64,000 nt of DNA, taken from positions 16,492,001-16,556,000 of the forward strand of contig CM075937.1 in the NCBI GenBank assembly GCA_038030265.1. The letters run 5' to 3'. The translations under genes were made by a program, and so were the position numbers. The stretch is from Corythucha ciliata. Lineage: Eukaryota; Arthropoda; Insecta; Hemiptera; Tingidae. Below, piece after piece: positions 21,170 through 31,790 of the stretch. Position 1 is the first letter of the stretch; each line of letters opens with the position of its first letter. A model generated the notes under the pieces. That model was not told where the DNA came from and ran no database searches. It saw only the letters and a program-made list of their open reading frames with translations.

Positions 21170-22090
21170 CACGAATTGTCATCAACACCACCTGTGGCCT
21201 CTGTAAGAGGCGCCAATGATGATTCTCGACAATTTATAGAGCGTTAATTGCCAATTGTACACCGTTTTTTCCACGCCAATTTAGAGCGCAAATAGTCATA
21301 GTTTTTCAGTTTGCCATTTCTAGCGCGCAAATTGTCAGCAGTATGGTCTGTTATGCCGTTTTTAGAGCAGAAATTGCCAGTTTAGCCATTTTTTAGAGCG
21401 GGAATGGTCAGTCCTGTCGTTTTCTAGGCGCCAATGGTTAAATTGGCCATTTTCAGTTCAGGAATAGCCTGTTTAGGCATTTTAAAGGCGCTAATAATCG
21501 TCCATTGAGCTATTTTCAGGGCACATAGAACCAGTTTTGACGATTTCAAGGCTTGAATAGCCATAATTGCAATTTTTAGGGCCTATAGAGACAGTTTTTC
21601 TAGTTATAGGATAGGCGAAAGTAGTAATAAGTACTTCCCAAGTCAAGGCGATTACAGACAGGTTGGCCATTTTCGGCGCTCAAGTGGTTGGTTTAGCCAT
21701 TTTCAGGGCAGGAGTCATCTGTTCAATTTTTTTAGAGTGTGATTCGTCAGTTTATCCATTTTTAGAGCTCGTAAAGTAGGTTCGACAGATACTAGGATTC
21801 AAAAACTCAATCAAGCCAAGGCCATGACGTTTGACCATTCCTGGCGCGCACATTGTCGATTTTGCCATTTCAGAGCAGGTACCATCTTTTTAGGTATTTC
21901 CAGGGCGCGTGAAGTCATTTTTGCCGTTTTCAGGACTCGATTAGTCGGTCAAGCCAAAGGCACGCATTGGTCAAATTTTGCACGAGAATGGTCAGTTTGG
22001 TTATTATTAGAGCGCGAATGGTCGATTTAGCTGCTTTCGGGCGGTAATCATGATCTTTTCCGGCTTCTCTTCCGGCAGTTCATCATTTGC
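21170..22090 (+). repeat. family B degenerate ~30-bp array (block 1)
   Basis: Units follow a loose pattern of GCGCGAATGGTCAGTTT, then GCCATTTTTAGA. More than twenty diverged units are visible. The start carries a longer marker (GAATTGTCATCAACACCAC, then GGCCTCTGTAAGAGGCGCC) that recurs in reverse near 28,640. The array runs directly into the non-LTR retrotransposon relic. Confidence 0.8.
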
Positions 22091-22129
22091 GCATTTTCAG
22101 TAGTTCATCATGCGACGCGGTGATTTCAA

Positions 22130-22867
22130 GGGAGCGGTTCAACTGGGCACTCAGCTCTATATGGGATCCTACAAGGCAGCAGGACTGGACGGAATATACC
22201 CGTGCGCCATCCAGCACGTCGGAGGGAGACTTCAGGAAAGAATAAGACGACTCTTCGTTGGGTGCCAGGCACATCGTATCGTCACAACTCTAAGGCACTG
22301 TGGGGTCGAACCGTCACTGATTCAATGGATAGACTACACGCTGAGTCTAGTTCAGTAGTCGCAAAGGTGGGCGGTGATAGAGTAGAAAAACGAGTCAGTA
22401 GGGGGGTGCCCCAGGGTTTAAACCTCTCGCCTCTTCTCTGGATACTTGTGTGTATTAGATAGTCTTATAAGGGGATTAAAGGAAAAGGGTCTTTATGCGT
22501 AATTTTTTGCGGATGACGGCGCCGTAGTGGTTAGGGCAAAGGACTTATCCACATTGTGTTGCCTCATGAAAGGGCGGTGGGGATAGTGGAGGCATGGTGT
22601 AGGCCTAGGGGTCTCATAACAAACATACATAGGAATCATCTGACCGCGCATCCTGAACGGGGCGGCCGCATGGTGTAGGGGGATTGAGAAGGGCTGGGGA
22701 TGGAGAGGCACACAAAAATACAAAGGCTTGCTTTCCTGGGGATTTCGGGGCCATTCCGGACAAACCCTACGCGGGCCATGGAAAGATTACTAGGCCTGAA
22801 GCCCCTGGACATTGAAGTCAGGGGTCGGGCACTTGAATAGCTGACAGGCTGAGATGCCAGGGAAGCC
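22130..22867 (+). pseudogene. non-LTR retrotransposon reverse transcriptase, relic
   Basis: RT motifs of a Jockey/I/R1-type element appear in order across several frames: KAAGLDGIYP near 22,170, VSRGVPQGLNLSPLLW near 22,390-22,440, the catalytic FADDGAVV near 22,505, and the C-terminal conserved block QRLAFLGISGPFRTNPTRAM near 22,720-22,780 with LLGLKPLDIEVRGRAL. Stops and frameshifts separate these blocks. The endonuclease and ORF1 are absent; the left edge abuts a family B array. The sequence continues after a TIR element at 22,871-23,384. Confidence 0.88.
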
Positions 22868-22870
22868 TAA

Positions 22871-23384
22871 AGCCCGGTTTCCACTTGTATCTTTTTAACC
22901 CGTTCCATACCACTCTAGACCTTTAAACTGGGCTTTAAACTGATACGCGCCGATCTTTTGAGGGGGAAAAGGAATGGAACGGGTCTACCCGCTATAGAGT
23001 CGGTTTTTGCCCGAACCATCAAAGGAAAGGAATGGAACGCGCATAGTCCAGTGGAAACGTGGTTCGCCGCGAGACCCGTTCCGTTCCCCCGTACTTTTTT
23101 TTTCTCCACAGCTAAGCACGCCGTCCTATCCTCAGTATTGCTTGATCTATTCGCGTGAATATATATGTAAGTGGCGGCGGCCAGAGCAAGTTGCCGCGGT
23201 GAACTCATCTTTGAAACTGAAGTAAGAAGGAACGCGTATCCAGCCAGCCCGTTCCTTCAAATGATACGGGTATAAGGAACGGAACGCTGCAATGATACGG
23301 CATGTCATTTTCAAGTCGTTCCATACCAAACTGATATGGAACGCTGGTACGGAACGGCAAAAAGGTTCAAGTGGAAACTGGGCT
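22871..23384. mobile_element. 514-bp TIR element, TAA target site
   Basis: The ends AGCCCGGTTTCCACTTG and CAAGTGGAAACTGGGCT are inverted with one mismatch. TAA flanks both sides (22,868-22,870 and 23,385-23,387). The interior repeats GGAATGGAACGGG- and CGTTCC-like words in both orientations. No transposase frame was recognised. It interrupts the non-LTR relic. The TIR and TWA-type duplication suggest a PIF/Harbinger-related non-autonomous element. Confidence 0.88.
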
Positions 23385-23387
23385 TAA

Positions 23388-23635
23388 GGCGGGCCAGGCA
23401 GGGCCAATGGGACTGGCAAGTGGAACTAAAGAGAGTATCCCCGTCCTCGGTACTTGGGCCGGATTACGTGGTTAAAAGGAACGACTTCTCGACCAATAGA
23501 TCAAACAGAGAGTCATTGTGAAACAAGAGGGTTAGGAATCTCGGCAAGGGGAGCTGGTGTGTTACACTGACGGCTCCAAGAGAAGTCAAGAAGGGCCGAC
23601 GGGAGCAGGGATTTTTGTGTCGGAGCTGGGTTGTG
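23388..23635 (+). pseudogene. non-LTR retrotransposon, segment before and start of RNase H
   Basis: After the TIR element, sequence continues to CYTDGSKRS near 23,560-23,590, the first catalytic Asp motif of a eukaryotic RNase H, followed by GAGIFVSELGCG. The reading stops where a hAT-like element is inserted and resumes after it at 24,637. Confidence 0.82.
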
Positions 23636-23944
23636 GAAATGAGCAAGGGTGAGCAAATTTCAGCTTTTCGAGTAATTAATTACAAATTACCAAGAGGATT
23701 AATTACGAATTACCAATTACTTTTCACTTCCACGAAATTACAAGTACTGTAGTTGAATTACTTTTTCAATCACCAATTACCCAAGAGCAGGGTTTGTGGA
23801 AGACGCGAGCGTCATGCTTTTGTTCACTGTCATTTTTCTAGTGCGTCCAGCCAACAATCGAACGTCAGAACAGATCTTTGAGATAGGAAGCAGGAACAGC
23901 ATGGCCCTAAGCTTGCCAAGATGCCAAGCTCATCGCATGATTAG

Positions 23945-24095
23945 GGTTGCGAACTGTCCTGGGGTATCCCGGATAGTCATAATTTGCTAATTTGGCTAAT
24001 TTTGTCGTCCCACATCCCGGCGTGCGAACTGTCCCGGGGTACCCCGGATAGTCATATATAGTTTGCTAATTTGGCTAATTTTGTCCCGCAGTATG
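23945..24095 (+). repeat. 76-bp tandem pair inside the hAT-like element
   Basis: GCGAACTGTCC, then CCCGGATAGTCATA and TTTGCTAATTTGGCTAATTT occur twice, the second copy starting 76 bp after the first. A related GGTTTGGCTAATTTTG phrase is found near 40,165, beside a family B block. Confidence 0.75.
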
Positions 24096-24164
24096 TCCCT
24101 GATTCTTTATGTACTTATTTGAAATTGTGCATGCGATACCTAACTCTCAGAGAGCTTTGCAATG

Positions 24165-24310
24165 GCAGTTTTATGTGGTTCGATATTTTTGTGCTCTGAG
24201 AATTTTGGTTAGAGCTATTTGGATTGGAGTTTCTTGTGGTTCGAGCTTTTTGTGGTGTCAGCTTTCTGTGGCTCGAGCTTTTTGTGGTTGGTTTCGATCT
24301 TTGAAACTTT
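24165..24310 (+). repeat. family C units (GTGGTTAGAGC-like) inside the hAT-like element
   Basis: TTTTGTGGTT-, GAGCTTTTTGTGGT- and TGTGGCTCGAGC-like words repeat about every 16-24 bp. They match the long array at 40,500-41,040 but are more diverged. Confidence 0.6.
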
Positions 24311-24636
24311 TGTTCCGTTTTTCTCAAATTTCAAATTGGCAACCCTAAGCTTGATGGTATCGCTCGTGTCATAATTAATTTGAAACTCTTATTTTTCAGT
24401 GAATTTCATACAAAATACTCCAAAAGCTCCGAGTAGTTAAGGCGTGAAATAGTACCCGCTGAGTTTTCGAAATAATATTGGCTCTGAGATGGAAATGTAA
24501 TTGGTAATTGTTAATTACAAATTACTTCGAAAAAGTGCTTTTAATTACCAATTACAATGGCGTGTTGCTATCAATTACAAATTACTAATTCTACTTAAAT
24601 GACGTAATTCAATTACTGCCCAGCCCTGGAAATAAG

Positions 24637-25010
24637 TAGGTATCTAGGGGGACACACCACAGTTTTCAAGGCTGAGGTGGTAGCAATCGATGCTTGTATT
24701 CGGGAGCTACTGAAGCGGAAAGTGACAGGTAGGGCAATTGGTATCCACTCAGACAGCCGGGTGGCGCTGGGGGTGGTGGACTCAGCGTCCGTAGCGAGTT
24801 GCAGAGTCGGTGCGGACCGCAGCGGTCCAGGGCGAAGGAAACTCCTTAACTTTAGGACGTTAGGATGGATCCCGAGTCATAGAGGATGGCAAGGAAATGA
24901 AAAAGCAGACAAGCTGGCCAAGCATGGCGCGGACCAGGCTCAGCGGGCCACTTCTTGGCTCAGCGGGCCACTTCTTGGCCTGAACAATATTGGTTTGAAC
25001 AATGTAAAAT
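24637..25010 (+). pseudogene. non-LTR retrotransposon RNase H, C-terminal part
   Basis: Contains AEVVAIDACI (second catalytic acid), HSDSRVALG (third) and WIPSHRGWQGNEKADKLAKH (fourth, with the conserved G-N-E-A-D pattern). With YTDGSKRS before the hAT-like insertion, all four RNase H catalytic positions are visible. An RNase H of this type is found in I-, R1- and LOA-like elements rather than typical Jockey; the clade is not resolved. A short tandem duplication (CAGCGGGCCACTTCTTGGC) lies near 24,937-24,980. Confidence 0.9.
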
Positions 25011-25014
25011 AACA

Positions 25015-27875
25015 TACTTTTGAATTGTCGTTTCAAACAACTAACAAAACAATCAATCATGAGTTTTAAAAAGTCAAACAGGGAGACACGGACTGCTGCC
25101 CCTACTCCATTCACGATTAACTAAAATTGCTTCCTGGAAATCGTTCGTGTCCATGCGTTTATCGAAAGGACACAGCGTTGAAACCGCTGTCTTTGTATAG
25201 CTGTAAAGTTTCGAGTATAATCAGTTTCATGGAAATGGTGGTACCTTGTTGCAGTTTAAGCGTGAGCCTTCAGTTCGGCGAAAAAAAAAAACGTAATTGG
25301 ATGGAGTTTGACATTAATGGAAGCTGAGGAAAATTGACGGTCCCTGCAGCCCTATGCATAGGCTTCAACTTCAACTTTCAAGCATTATATACCCCGGTGT
25401 TTGGTGGTGGCCCAGACACCGACTTCCTCCTCAATATCACTCCAAAGATTATTACGGTTGAAGATTCAATATGTTGGCTGAACTTCCCCGCTGCACCCCA
25501 AATTGATTAGAAAGAGGAAAGCCATTCCTTTTTTTTCTATGACGTACAAAAAGAAAAAGTATAAATGAGATTTTATCTCGTTCAAAGTGATAAAGGGCAA
25601 TGAAGAGAAACTAAGAAGATCGTGATTGAACGAGATCACCCCTCCCTCTAACCTTCCACGCCGAGCAATTCCTTCAATCGTCATTCATTTGATAGTGCCC
25701 CAGATTCCATAGTTGAAAAAAAAAAAAAAAATCCATCCTGATAAACATAATGATGAAACTCGCGAACGTATTGGAATTCGATATCGTATTTATTTTATCC
25801 TCGAATCGAGGTTATTATTAAAATATCATTATCAATTAGATTTTAATTTCCCTCAAATCAAAAAGTGAACTTATTTTCTCTGTGAAGATGCGTGGGTAAT
25901 TATGGCGTTTTTGCGCTGGCAGTAGTGAGGAGAGGTATAGGGTATTCAAACAGGAGAAAAAGGTAAACACAAAGTGGATTCCAATACCTAAAGTTCCAAC
26001 GCCGTTAATTGAAAGCCCTTTCCATTTTGTGTACTTTTTGATTTTAACAAGATACGTAATATGGGATACTCTGAGTACACATAGAGTGAGTTAGTTTCCT
26101 GGTAGCGGGGCGGGTGGGAGAATGATTAATTTCAGAGGGGGTGGGGTGTATGAAGCGGGAGAAATGTTCCCTTTATAAATGAGAAGACAAATTACAAGTT
26201 AGATGACATGGAATAATAATGAGGGGGATCCGAGGTGGGCAGTGTCCGTTAACAAACCCGCGGAGCTTTATAGGGCTTAATGGGTATTATACGAGGTGGT
26301 TGGAGGAAAGAGGGAGTACAAATTTATCAAACCAAGCCCTCCTGGAAAAGGTATGATGGGAATGCCGTTCTCCCAAACTTGAAAGTGTGAGACTACTCGA
26401 TTGCTGGCATTTGAATCGTATCAATCTAAATAATTATGGGGAGGGAGAGAGGGGAGAGAGTTTGGGCTTGAGCATAAGGGCTGGGAGAAGTGATTAAAAT
26501 TTCCAAGTGAACAAGAGATCTCGTTATTTCTTTTCTAAAGAAATCGAGCTAAACAGCATTTGTGTGTTCCATTACTCGTAATTTATCCTTCTCGTTATTA
26601 CGGACTGAAGTACATTCCTAAATTGTGTACCACCTTAACTCCCCTCATGAAGATTTTTTCCCTAATGTAGTGGAGAAAGCCAGAGTCTTACAATTGACGA
26701 ATAAGTAAAACAATTAACAGGAGGAGCTCTAATCCTACAAGAGCGAGGAAGCGTGAATTAAGCATTACACCCAGAAATAATTAACGCTGTCTAGCCTTTG
26801 CAATATTTAAGTGACCAATCATCATAAAATAATAATAGGAACTACCCACTTATTGGTACAGTGGTAGGAAACAAATAGGTGAGGGGTAATAAACGACTGG
26901 AAGAATTTTCACGTGACGAATAACTCTGTCCGTTTGACCACCCAGTCCAGAGTTCTTCAATTTATTATATTTTACAAAGTCATCGCACGATCCCCTGCGA
27001 AACTGCGCTATTATTTATTACCCCGAGAGAAAAATATGATAGGGTGGCGTATGCTGAACTAAGGGGGAAAATCACGAGTCATTTTCAAGCTCTTTTCACA
27101 CCGAACCCCGCAGGCAGTTTAATCGTTTCGCGTGAACCCCTCCCCCCTTCCAACCATAAACCATCGTGTCTATAGTCTGGACAAACTGAAACACATGCCG
27201 TTGAATAACTTAAAAACTAACTATTTTATGAGCACGCACTGTTTTTCCTCTCCACCGAAAAAAAAAAAAAAAAAAAAATTAAAATAATGGGAAGGACAAC
27301 ATCGAAGAAATGAAGAGCGATGTAGTTAAACGCATGCAAATGCTAATGTTAATTGGTCATCAAGGTGACAGAGTCTAACCAGGGACGTCGGTTTTTAAGT
27401 AGATAACCGTGGAGATATCTTACAACTCTTTACTGACAGTCCCGTTTTGCTTGTAAATTATCTGGACAAGGTGGACGGAGAGGAGGAGGAGCAGGAGAAG
27501 GTAATCAAATGGTAAGGAATTGGAATTAGCCCATTTATTTGATAAATGGTGCAGTAATATTTGAATAATACAGGCGTATACACTCAACATTCAACGAACT
27601 GGTTTTTTCCCTCCTTCTGATTCGAACGCAATTCGCTATATCGTAACGAAATCTCGTTAAATTATAAAGTTTAACACCCTTTAAGAGACCGACAAAAAGC
27701 GGGGGCGGTTTGGTCGTTTTTCGCTTTAACAGCTCATTTACTTGTACGTTCAAGCGATTGTTTAAAACAAGCCCTTCTAAGAGACCAATTTCGGGGGATG
27801 GATCCTTTCGTGGACAAAATTTCCCCAATTTAGCCCTTTCAAGACCGAATTTCTTGGGGGCATTTCAGAAAACCT
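25015..27875. other. AT-rich DNA without recognised features
   Basis: Contains poly-A near 25,720 and 27,260 and G-rich patches near 26,110-26,450. Open frames are short. No array, TIR or exon was recognised. Confidence 0.45.
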
Positions 27876-27879
27876 TCCA

Positions 27880-28200
27880 ATACTTACGTGGTTAAAATGG
27901 AGAAAAACATTAATATGTCGTCCTTGAGGCCATTACGCGGCTAAAAAAGCAAGAAAAAGCGCTAAAATTCAAGGCTGAAGTGAATAAATGCGTCAATGCT
28001 CAATTTGTCAGTACAACTTTCCAACCAGAATTGAGAAGAAAAACAAATTGCAAATTTTTGCGGTCCTTTCACGATGAAAATTGAGAAAAAACAGTAATGT
28101 GCAGCTCTGAGGCATGCCCGAGGCTGTAATTGAAAAAAAAATCACTAATTAGCGGCTAAAATTGAGGAAAACGCAGATACACGATTTCACACTGCTTCAG
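27880..28200 (-). repeat. family A degenerate array, reversed (block 4)
   Basis: Complementary units (GGCTAAAATTGAGAAAA-like and GCGCTAAAATTC-like words) repeat at about 30 bp, opposite in orientation to the blocks at 20,290 and 45,975. Units are strongly diverged. Confidence 0.65.
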
Positions 28201-28369
28201 CGTTTCACGCTGAAAACAAAACAAAAAAAGTAAAAATGTCGTTTTTGACAAGATTCGGTCCCTAAACGACCAGGAGAATCGAATTGTCCTTGGAGCCCGT
28301 CAACAAAATAATTTTTGACAGAAGCCGAGCCTCAACCATAAATTATATTCTCTCGATACTGCCGTAATT

Positions 28370-28990
28370 GTGGACTATACACGGACGATTAGCGCTTTCA
28401 AAGGCCCAAAACAGATAATTCCAGTCTTTAAAATGGCAAAACGACAATCAGCGCGTCAAACATCGCCAAAATTGAGACCACATGGCTTGAAAATGTCTTA
28501 ATTGACGATTCATGCCCTAAAAATAGCAAAACTGGCTATCTCACGCCAATTAAACGCATTAAAATGGCATACTCGTATACTGGTAATATTCACGCTTCAC
28601 GCTCTAAAAAATTAACCAATGCCAAACTGATCATTTGCGCCCTATAGAGGCTACTGATGGGTGTTAATGGTGATTCGCACCAAAAACTCGTCGTCTCCAC
28701 CTTACCAACTGATTGACCCCCCCCCCCCCATTTATAAGTATTGGTTACACGCACCCTTAGGACCCTCAAGCTGTACAATTGCTTGACTGGGCTCACGCCA
28801 AACTGAAGCCTTTACGCATTGAAAATGGCTAAAATGCGGACGATTCATGTCCTAAAAATACCCGCATTGATCATTTGCACTTGCAGATCGCGTAACTGAC
28901 GACTTGTGCCATTAAAATTTGTCTTTGCTGCACTACAAAAAATGGCAAAACGGGCTATTCGCACCCTAAAAACTTACGCACGTGAAAAAC
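28370..28990 (-). repeat. family B degenerate array, reversed (block 2)
   Basis: Units such as AAAATGGCAAAACGACAATC and TGATCATTTGCGCCC are the reverse complement of the pattern at 21,170-22,090. The reverse complement of 28,635-28,685 matches the CATCAACACC and GGCCTCT marker of that block, so the two are copies of one larger segment. A C run interrupts it near 28,718. Confidence 0.75.
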
Positions 28991-29334
28991 ATTTTTCCGT
29001 CTTTTCACACCTGCCAACAACGTATGTTGACGGATGGGTCGGGTCGAAAACGACAGGGATACTGACTACAGTCATTATACCTGCAAATATACAGAACAGA
29101 CCCTCGGACTGGTCAAGTCTGCTCTGCAAAATTATGACCTCTATTCTGTTCTGAAGGCTGCGAGGACTTGAATTGGAAGGAGGGTGATCTCTTTCTTCCA
29201 AAACCAATTTTCAGTTAGGCGTAAAAATGTTGTTACGACGAAGACGCGCCGCCGGTCACCGCCCCCGAAGGCGAAAGAGTGGGAAATGGGAGGGAGCGGA
29301 AAATAATGACTAATAAAAGAGAGGAGACGGGAAA

Positions 29335-29952
29335 ATGCGAGGAGGATATTTGCAGATTAGGGTGAAGGAGTCAGACAAGCCGAAAACCGCTTTCGTGACT
29401 CCCGACGGAATATTCCAGTTCCAAAAAATGCCATTTGGCTTGGCCTCGGCTCCATCGGCCTTTCAAAGGTGCATGGACGTGGTCTTGGGATGGTTAAAGT
29501 ACTCGACATGCCTTGCCTACTCAGACGCGGAGACACGATGCAGCGTTTTAGAGAGAGAGGCACTCGCCATTATCTGGGCCATAAAATTCTTTTGGCACTA
29601 CCTTTTCGGTAAGAAATTCCGCATCGTCACAGATCACCACGCACTATGCTGGATAAAGAATAATAAGGACGCGACTGGTAGACTCGCCAGGTGGTCTTTA
29701 TTGTTACAGGAGTATGACTATGAAATCGTTCATAAGTCCGGGCGTCTACATTCCGACGCGGACGCTCTGTCAAGAAATCCCGTCTTGCCTGCCGAAAACA
29801 ACGGCGCGGATGAATTCGTGGTCCTACAAATAGGGGCCGTTGACATGGGTGAACTTCGACGTGAAGACCCCAATTTAATTTCCATCCCTTGCCGGTTAGA
29901 ACAGAAATCGGTGACAAATTTGCGGGGTGCGGTTAGTTCTGGCTGTAATTGA
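29335..29952 (+). pseudogene. Ty3/gypsy RT-RNase H fragment with internal deletion, frame open
   Basis: Starts in RT with GGYLQIRVKESDKPKTAFVT and KMPFGLASAPSAFQRCMD, then passes from CLAY straight into the RNase H segment SDAETRCSVLEREALAIIWA, followed by FRIVTDHHALCWI and HSDADALSRNP. The YLDD catalytic residues and RT thumb are deleted, yet the frame stays open for 205 codons. The fragment lies between a reversed family B block and a reversed family A block. The last ~20 codons are no longer recognisably gypsy. It cannot be a working RT; expression is unknown. Confidence 0.92.
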
Positions 29953-29984
29953 AATAGTACATCAAAAATTCGTTTTTTTTTATC

Positions 29985-30170
29985 GGTTTATTGATACCTT
30001 TTCACGGCTAAAATGAAGAAAATGGGCTGATTCGAGGTCGTAGAATTGAGAAAAAACACTCAGTTTCAGCTAAAATACAGGAAAAACGTCTATTCGAGGC
30101 TAAAAATAGTGCTCATTCACGAGTAAAATGGGGAAACAAATTCTTTGCAACTTCTCTCGAGAAAAGCTGG
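29985..30170 (-). repeat. family A degenerate units, reversed (block 5)
   Basis: CACGGCTAAAATGAAGAAAA, CAGCTAAAATACAGGAAAA and CGAGTAAAATGGGGAAA recur at about 30 bp. The block starts within about 50 bp of the end of the gypsy fragment. Confidence 0.65.
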
Positions 30171-30289
30171 ATCCACGCCTGTGGGCAGCTTCACCGGCGA
30201 AAATATCACATGCACCATATTGCCTTTTTACAGGCTTATAATAGGATCTGGAGGTTGGAATCCCATCAATTCACGGTCATCATAGACTA

Positions 30290-30400
30290 ATTTTGCACAA
30301 AAATGGCCAAAATCCGTCAAAAAATAAATATCTGTTGCAAAACTGTCATTTGTAGCCTTCTATTCAGGATTTTATGCCGAAAAACTGAAAACTTCTCCCC
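30290..30400 (+). repeat. repeat family I, second copy
   Basis: AAAATCCGTCAAAAAATAAA and GTAGCCTTCTATTCAGGATT match the text at 20,800-20,940 in order and orientation, with many substitutions. Confidence 0.5.
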
Positions 30401-30559
30401 TCGGAAAGCGATGGAGCTAAACTGTAAATATTAGACCCGGTTACCGGTTACTGAGACGACGGTAAACAAAGCTGGCAGAGGGCTAAACACGGTTTGAGCT
30501 AGCCAGAACTCATGAAATTGTGCAGTTTCAATTGAGCAAACGCTCGCGAATATGATTCT

Positions 30560-30850
30560 CTAATAGCGAGTGAAACCCCAGAAACTGGCGTTTCAGTGGT
30601 CCAGAATCGAGACTATGATTTATAATAGTGCTAAAAATTCACGTATAATTGTAACGTATTTGAAAGAGGAAACCCCACGAAGCAAGCCAAGCCAAAACCC
30701 ACAAAATCGGGTTTTTGGTGAACTCGCGAAAATTGTTTTTAGTGAGAACAATTGGCGTTTTTGTATGCGGAATTTGTTTCTGAATGAGACAACAACAAAA
30801 AACTGGATTTCCAGGAACGAAAATATGTGTTTTTTTTTTTTTTTTACCCC
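30560..30850 (+). repeat. family G degenerate units
   Basis: AAACCCCAGAAACTGGCGTTT, AAAATCGGGTTTTTGG and CGCGAAAATTGTTTTT recur at about 30 bp and resemble 34,500-34,740 and 39,440-39,720. Confidence 0.45.
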
Positions 30851-30891
30851 TGACCGCCAAAATGGTTCAACAAGTGGAACCTGCAAAAAGG

Positions 30892-30912
30892 TTTTGTTGT
30901 TGTTGTTGTTTT

Positions 30913-30979
<67 letters not shown>
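30892..30979. repeat. (TTG)n microsatellite
   Basis: GTTGTTGTT repeats with few interruptions and is followed by TTATTATTATT. It generates apparent poly-Leu, poly-Cys and poly-Asn frames that are not genes. It lies next to one end of the compact gypsy element. Confidence 0.97.
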
Positions 30980-30992
30980 CTTATTATTATTA

Positions 30993-31091
30993 TAAAGACA
31001 CAAAATTAGAGAACCAAAACTCAAACTAAACTGTATTTTATAACATTTAAATCACATGGTGTTTTTATAGGTGCATGTATGATTATATTAC
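30993..31091 (-). repeat. 3' LTR of compact gypsy element
   Basis: Direct repeat of 33,859-33,958, differing by a few substitutions and indels. Shared text includes CACAAAATTAGAGAACC and GTATTTTATAACATT. On the coding strand it follows the polypurine tract. Confidence 0.88.
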
Positions 31092-31117
31092 CTACTTCTT
31101 CACCCCTTTTTCTTTTT
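31092..31117 (-). other. polypurine tract of compact gypsy element
   Basis: The minus strand reads AAAAAGAAAAAGGGG then TGAAGAAG, directly before the 3' LTR and after the integrase stop. Position and composition fit the plus-strand primer site. Confidence 0.75.
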
Positions 31118-31127
31118 AGCTGGTACG

Positions 31128-31790
31128 CTAAGTGATAGCTTTCCGTAGTTGATCCAAATGACACTTCTTTTCTTCACCGTTGACGAGAACTTGATATGTC
31201 CAGCGACCTTTTCGACTGATTATTTTTCCTTCTTCGTACCCCTTTCCTTTTTTTGAGTTCCACACCCAAATTCTTTCTCCATCGCTGAACTGTTTCTCTC
31301 GCTTGTTTTTATCGTGATGTTGACTTTGTTTCTCTAGAGGCTTCTGAATAGTGAAGTGGACGTCAGGTTTGAGTGGATCAAGTCCAGTCGTGCTGTGGGG
31401 TGTGTTCCTGTAGCTGATCAAGAACCGCAGCAATCTCAATTCTACGTCATCACCAGAAGCATTTGACGAGCTGAACCTTGACTTGAACGTCCGAACTCCA
31501 CGCTCCGCCAATCCATTACTCCTGGGATGGTATAGTGTTATTCTCGCATGCTCAACGTTGTTTTCCTTACAGAACTCCGCGAACTCATAAGAGGAAAATT
31601 GAGGGCCGTTGTCTGACACAATCAATTTCTGCAGAAAATCTCTCTCAACGCTTGAATTGTACTATTAGTGGTTGTCGATATCATTTCCTTAATTTCAAGC
31701 CACTTTGTTGACGAATCGACTAAAACTGATCAGCTCTTTCCTTCAAATGGACCGGCAAAATCCACTAAGCCCATTTCCAACGAATTTCTT
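31128..31790 (-). pseudogene. Ty3/gypsy integrase, N-terminus missing
   Basis: On the minus strand the DDE core starts with LVDFAGPFEGKS, then a stop, then STKWLEIKEM, VSDNGPQFSS and GLAERGVRTFKSRF, so the three catalytic acids are visible. SYRNTPHSTTGLDPL and a basic C-terminal domain ending HLDQLRKAIT follow. The zinc-binding HHCC domain and RNase H that should precede it are absent; the sequence joins RT thumb text at about 31,790. The last 165 codons (31,625-31,128) are uninterrupted. Confidence 0.92.

Larger units (their letters stand above)
23644..24628. mobile_element. 985-bp hAT-like non-autonomous element with 8-bp TSD
   Basis: The left end CAAGGGTGAGCA and the complement of the right end CAGGGCTGGGCA are imperfect inverted repeats of the usual hAT form. 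The 8-bp flanks are GAAATGAG (23,636-23,643) and GAAATAAG (24,629-24,636). Inside both ends are AATTACAAATTAC-like repeats common in such elements. The middle (about 23,790-24,480) holds array material rather than a transposase: a 76-bp tandem pair and family C units. The insertion splits the RNase H of the non-LTR relic. Confidence 0.87.

Noticed and set aside
30570..31024. Open frames of 81-141 codons on both strands over the (TTG)n repeat
   Set aside because: They are poly-Leu, poly-Cys or poly-Asn products of the microsatellite.
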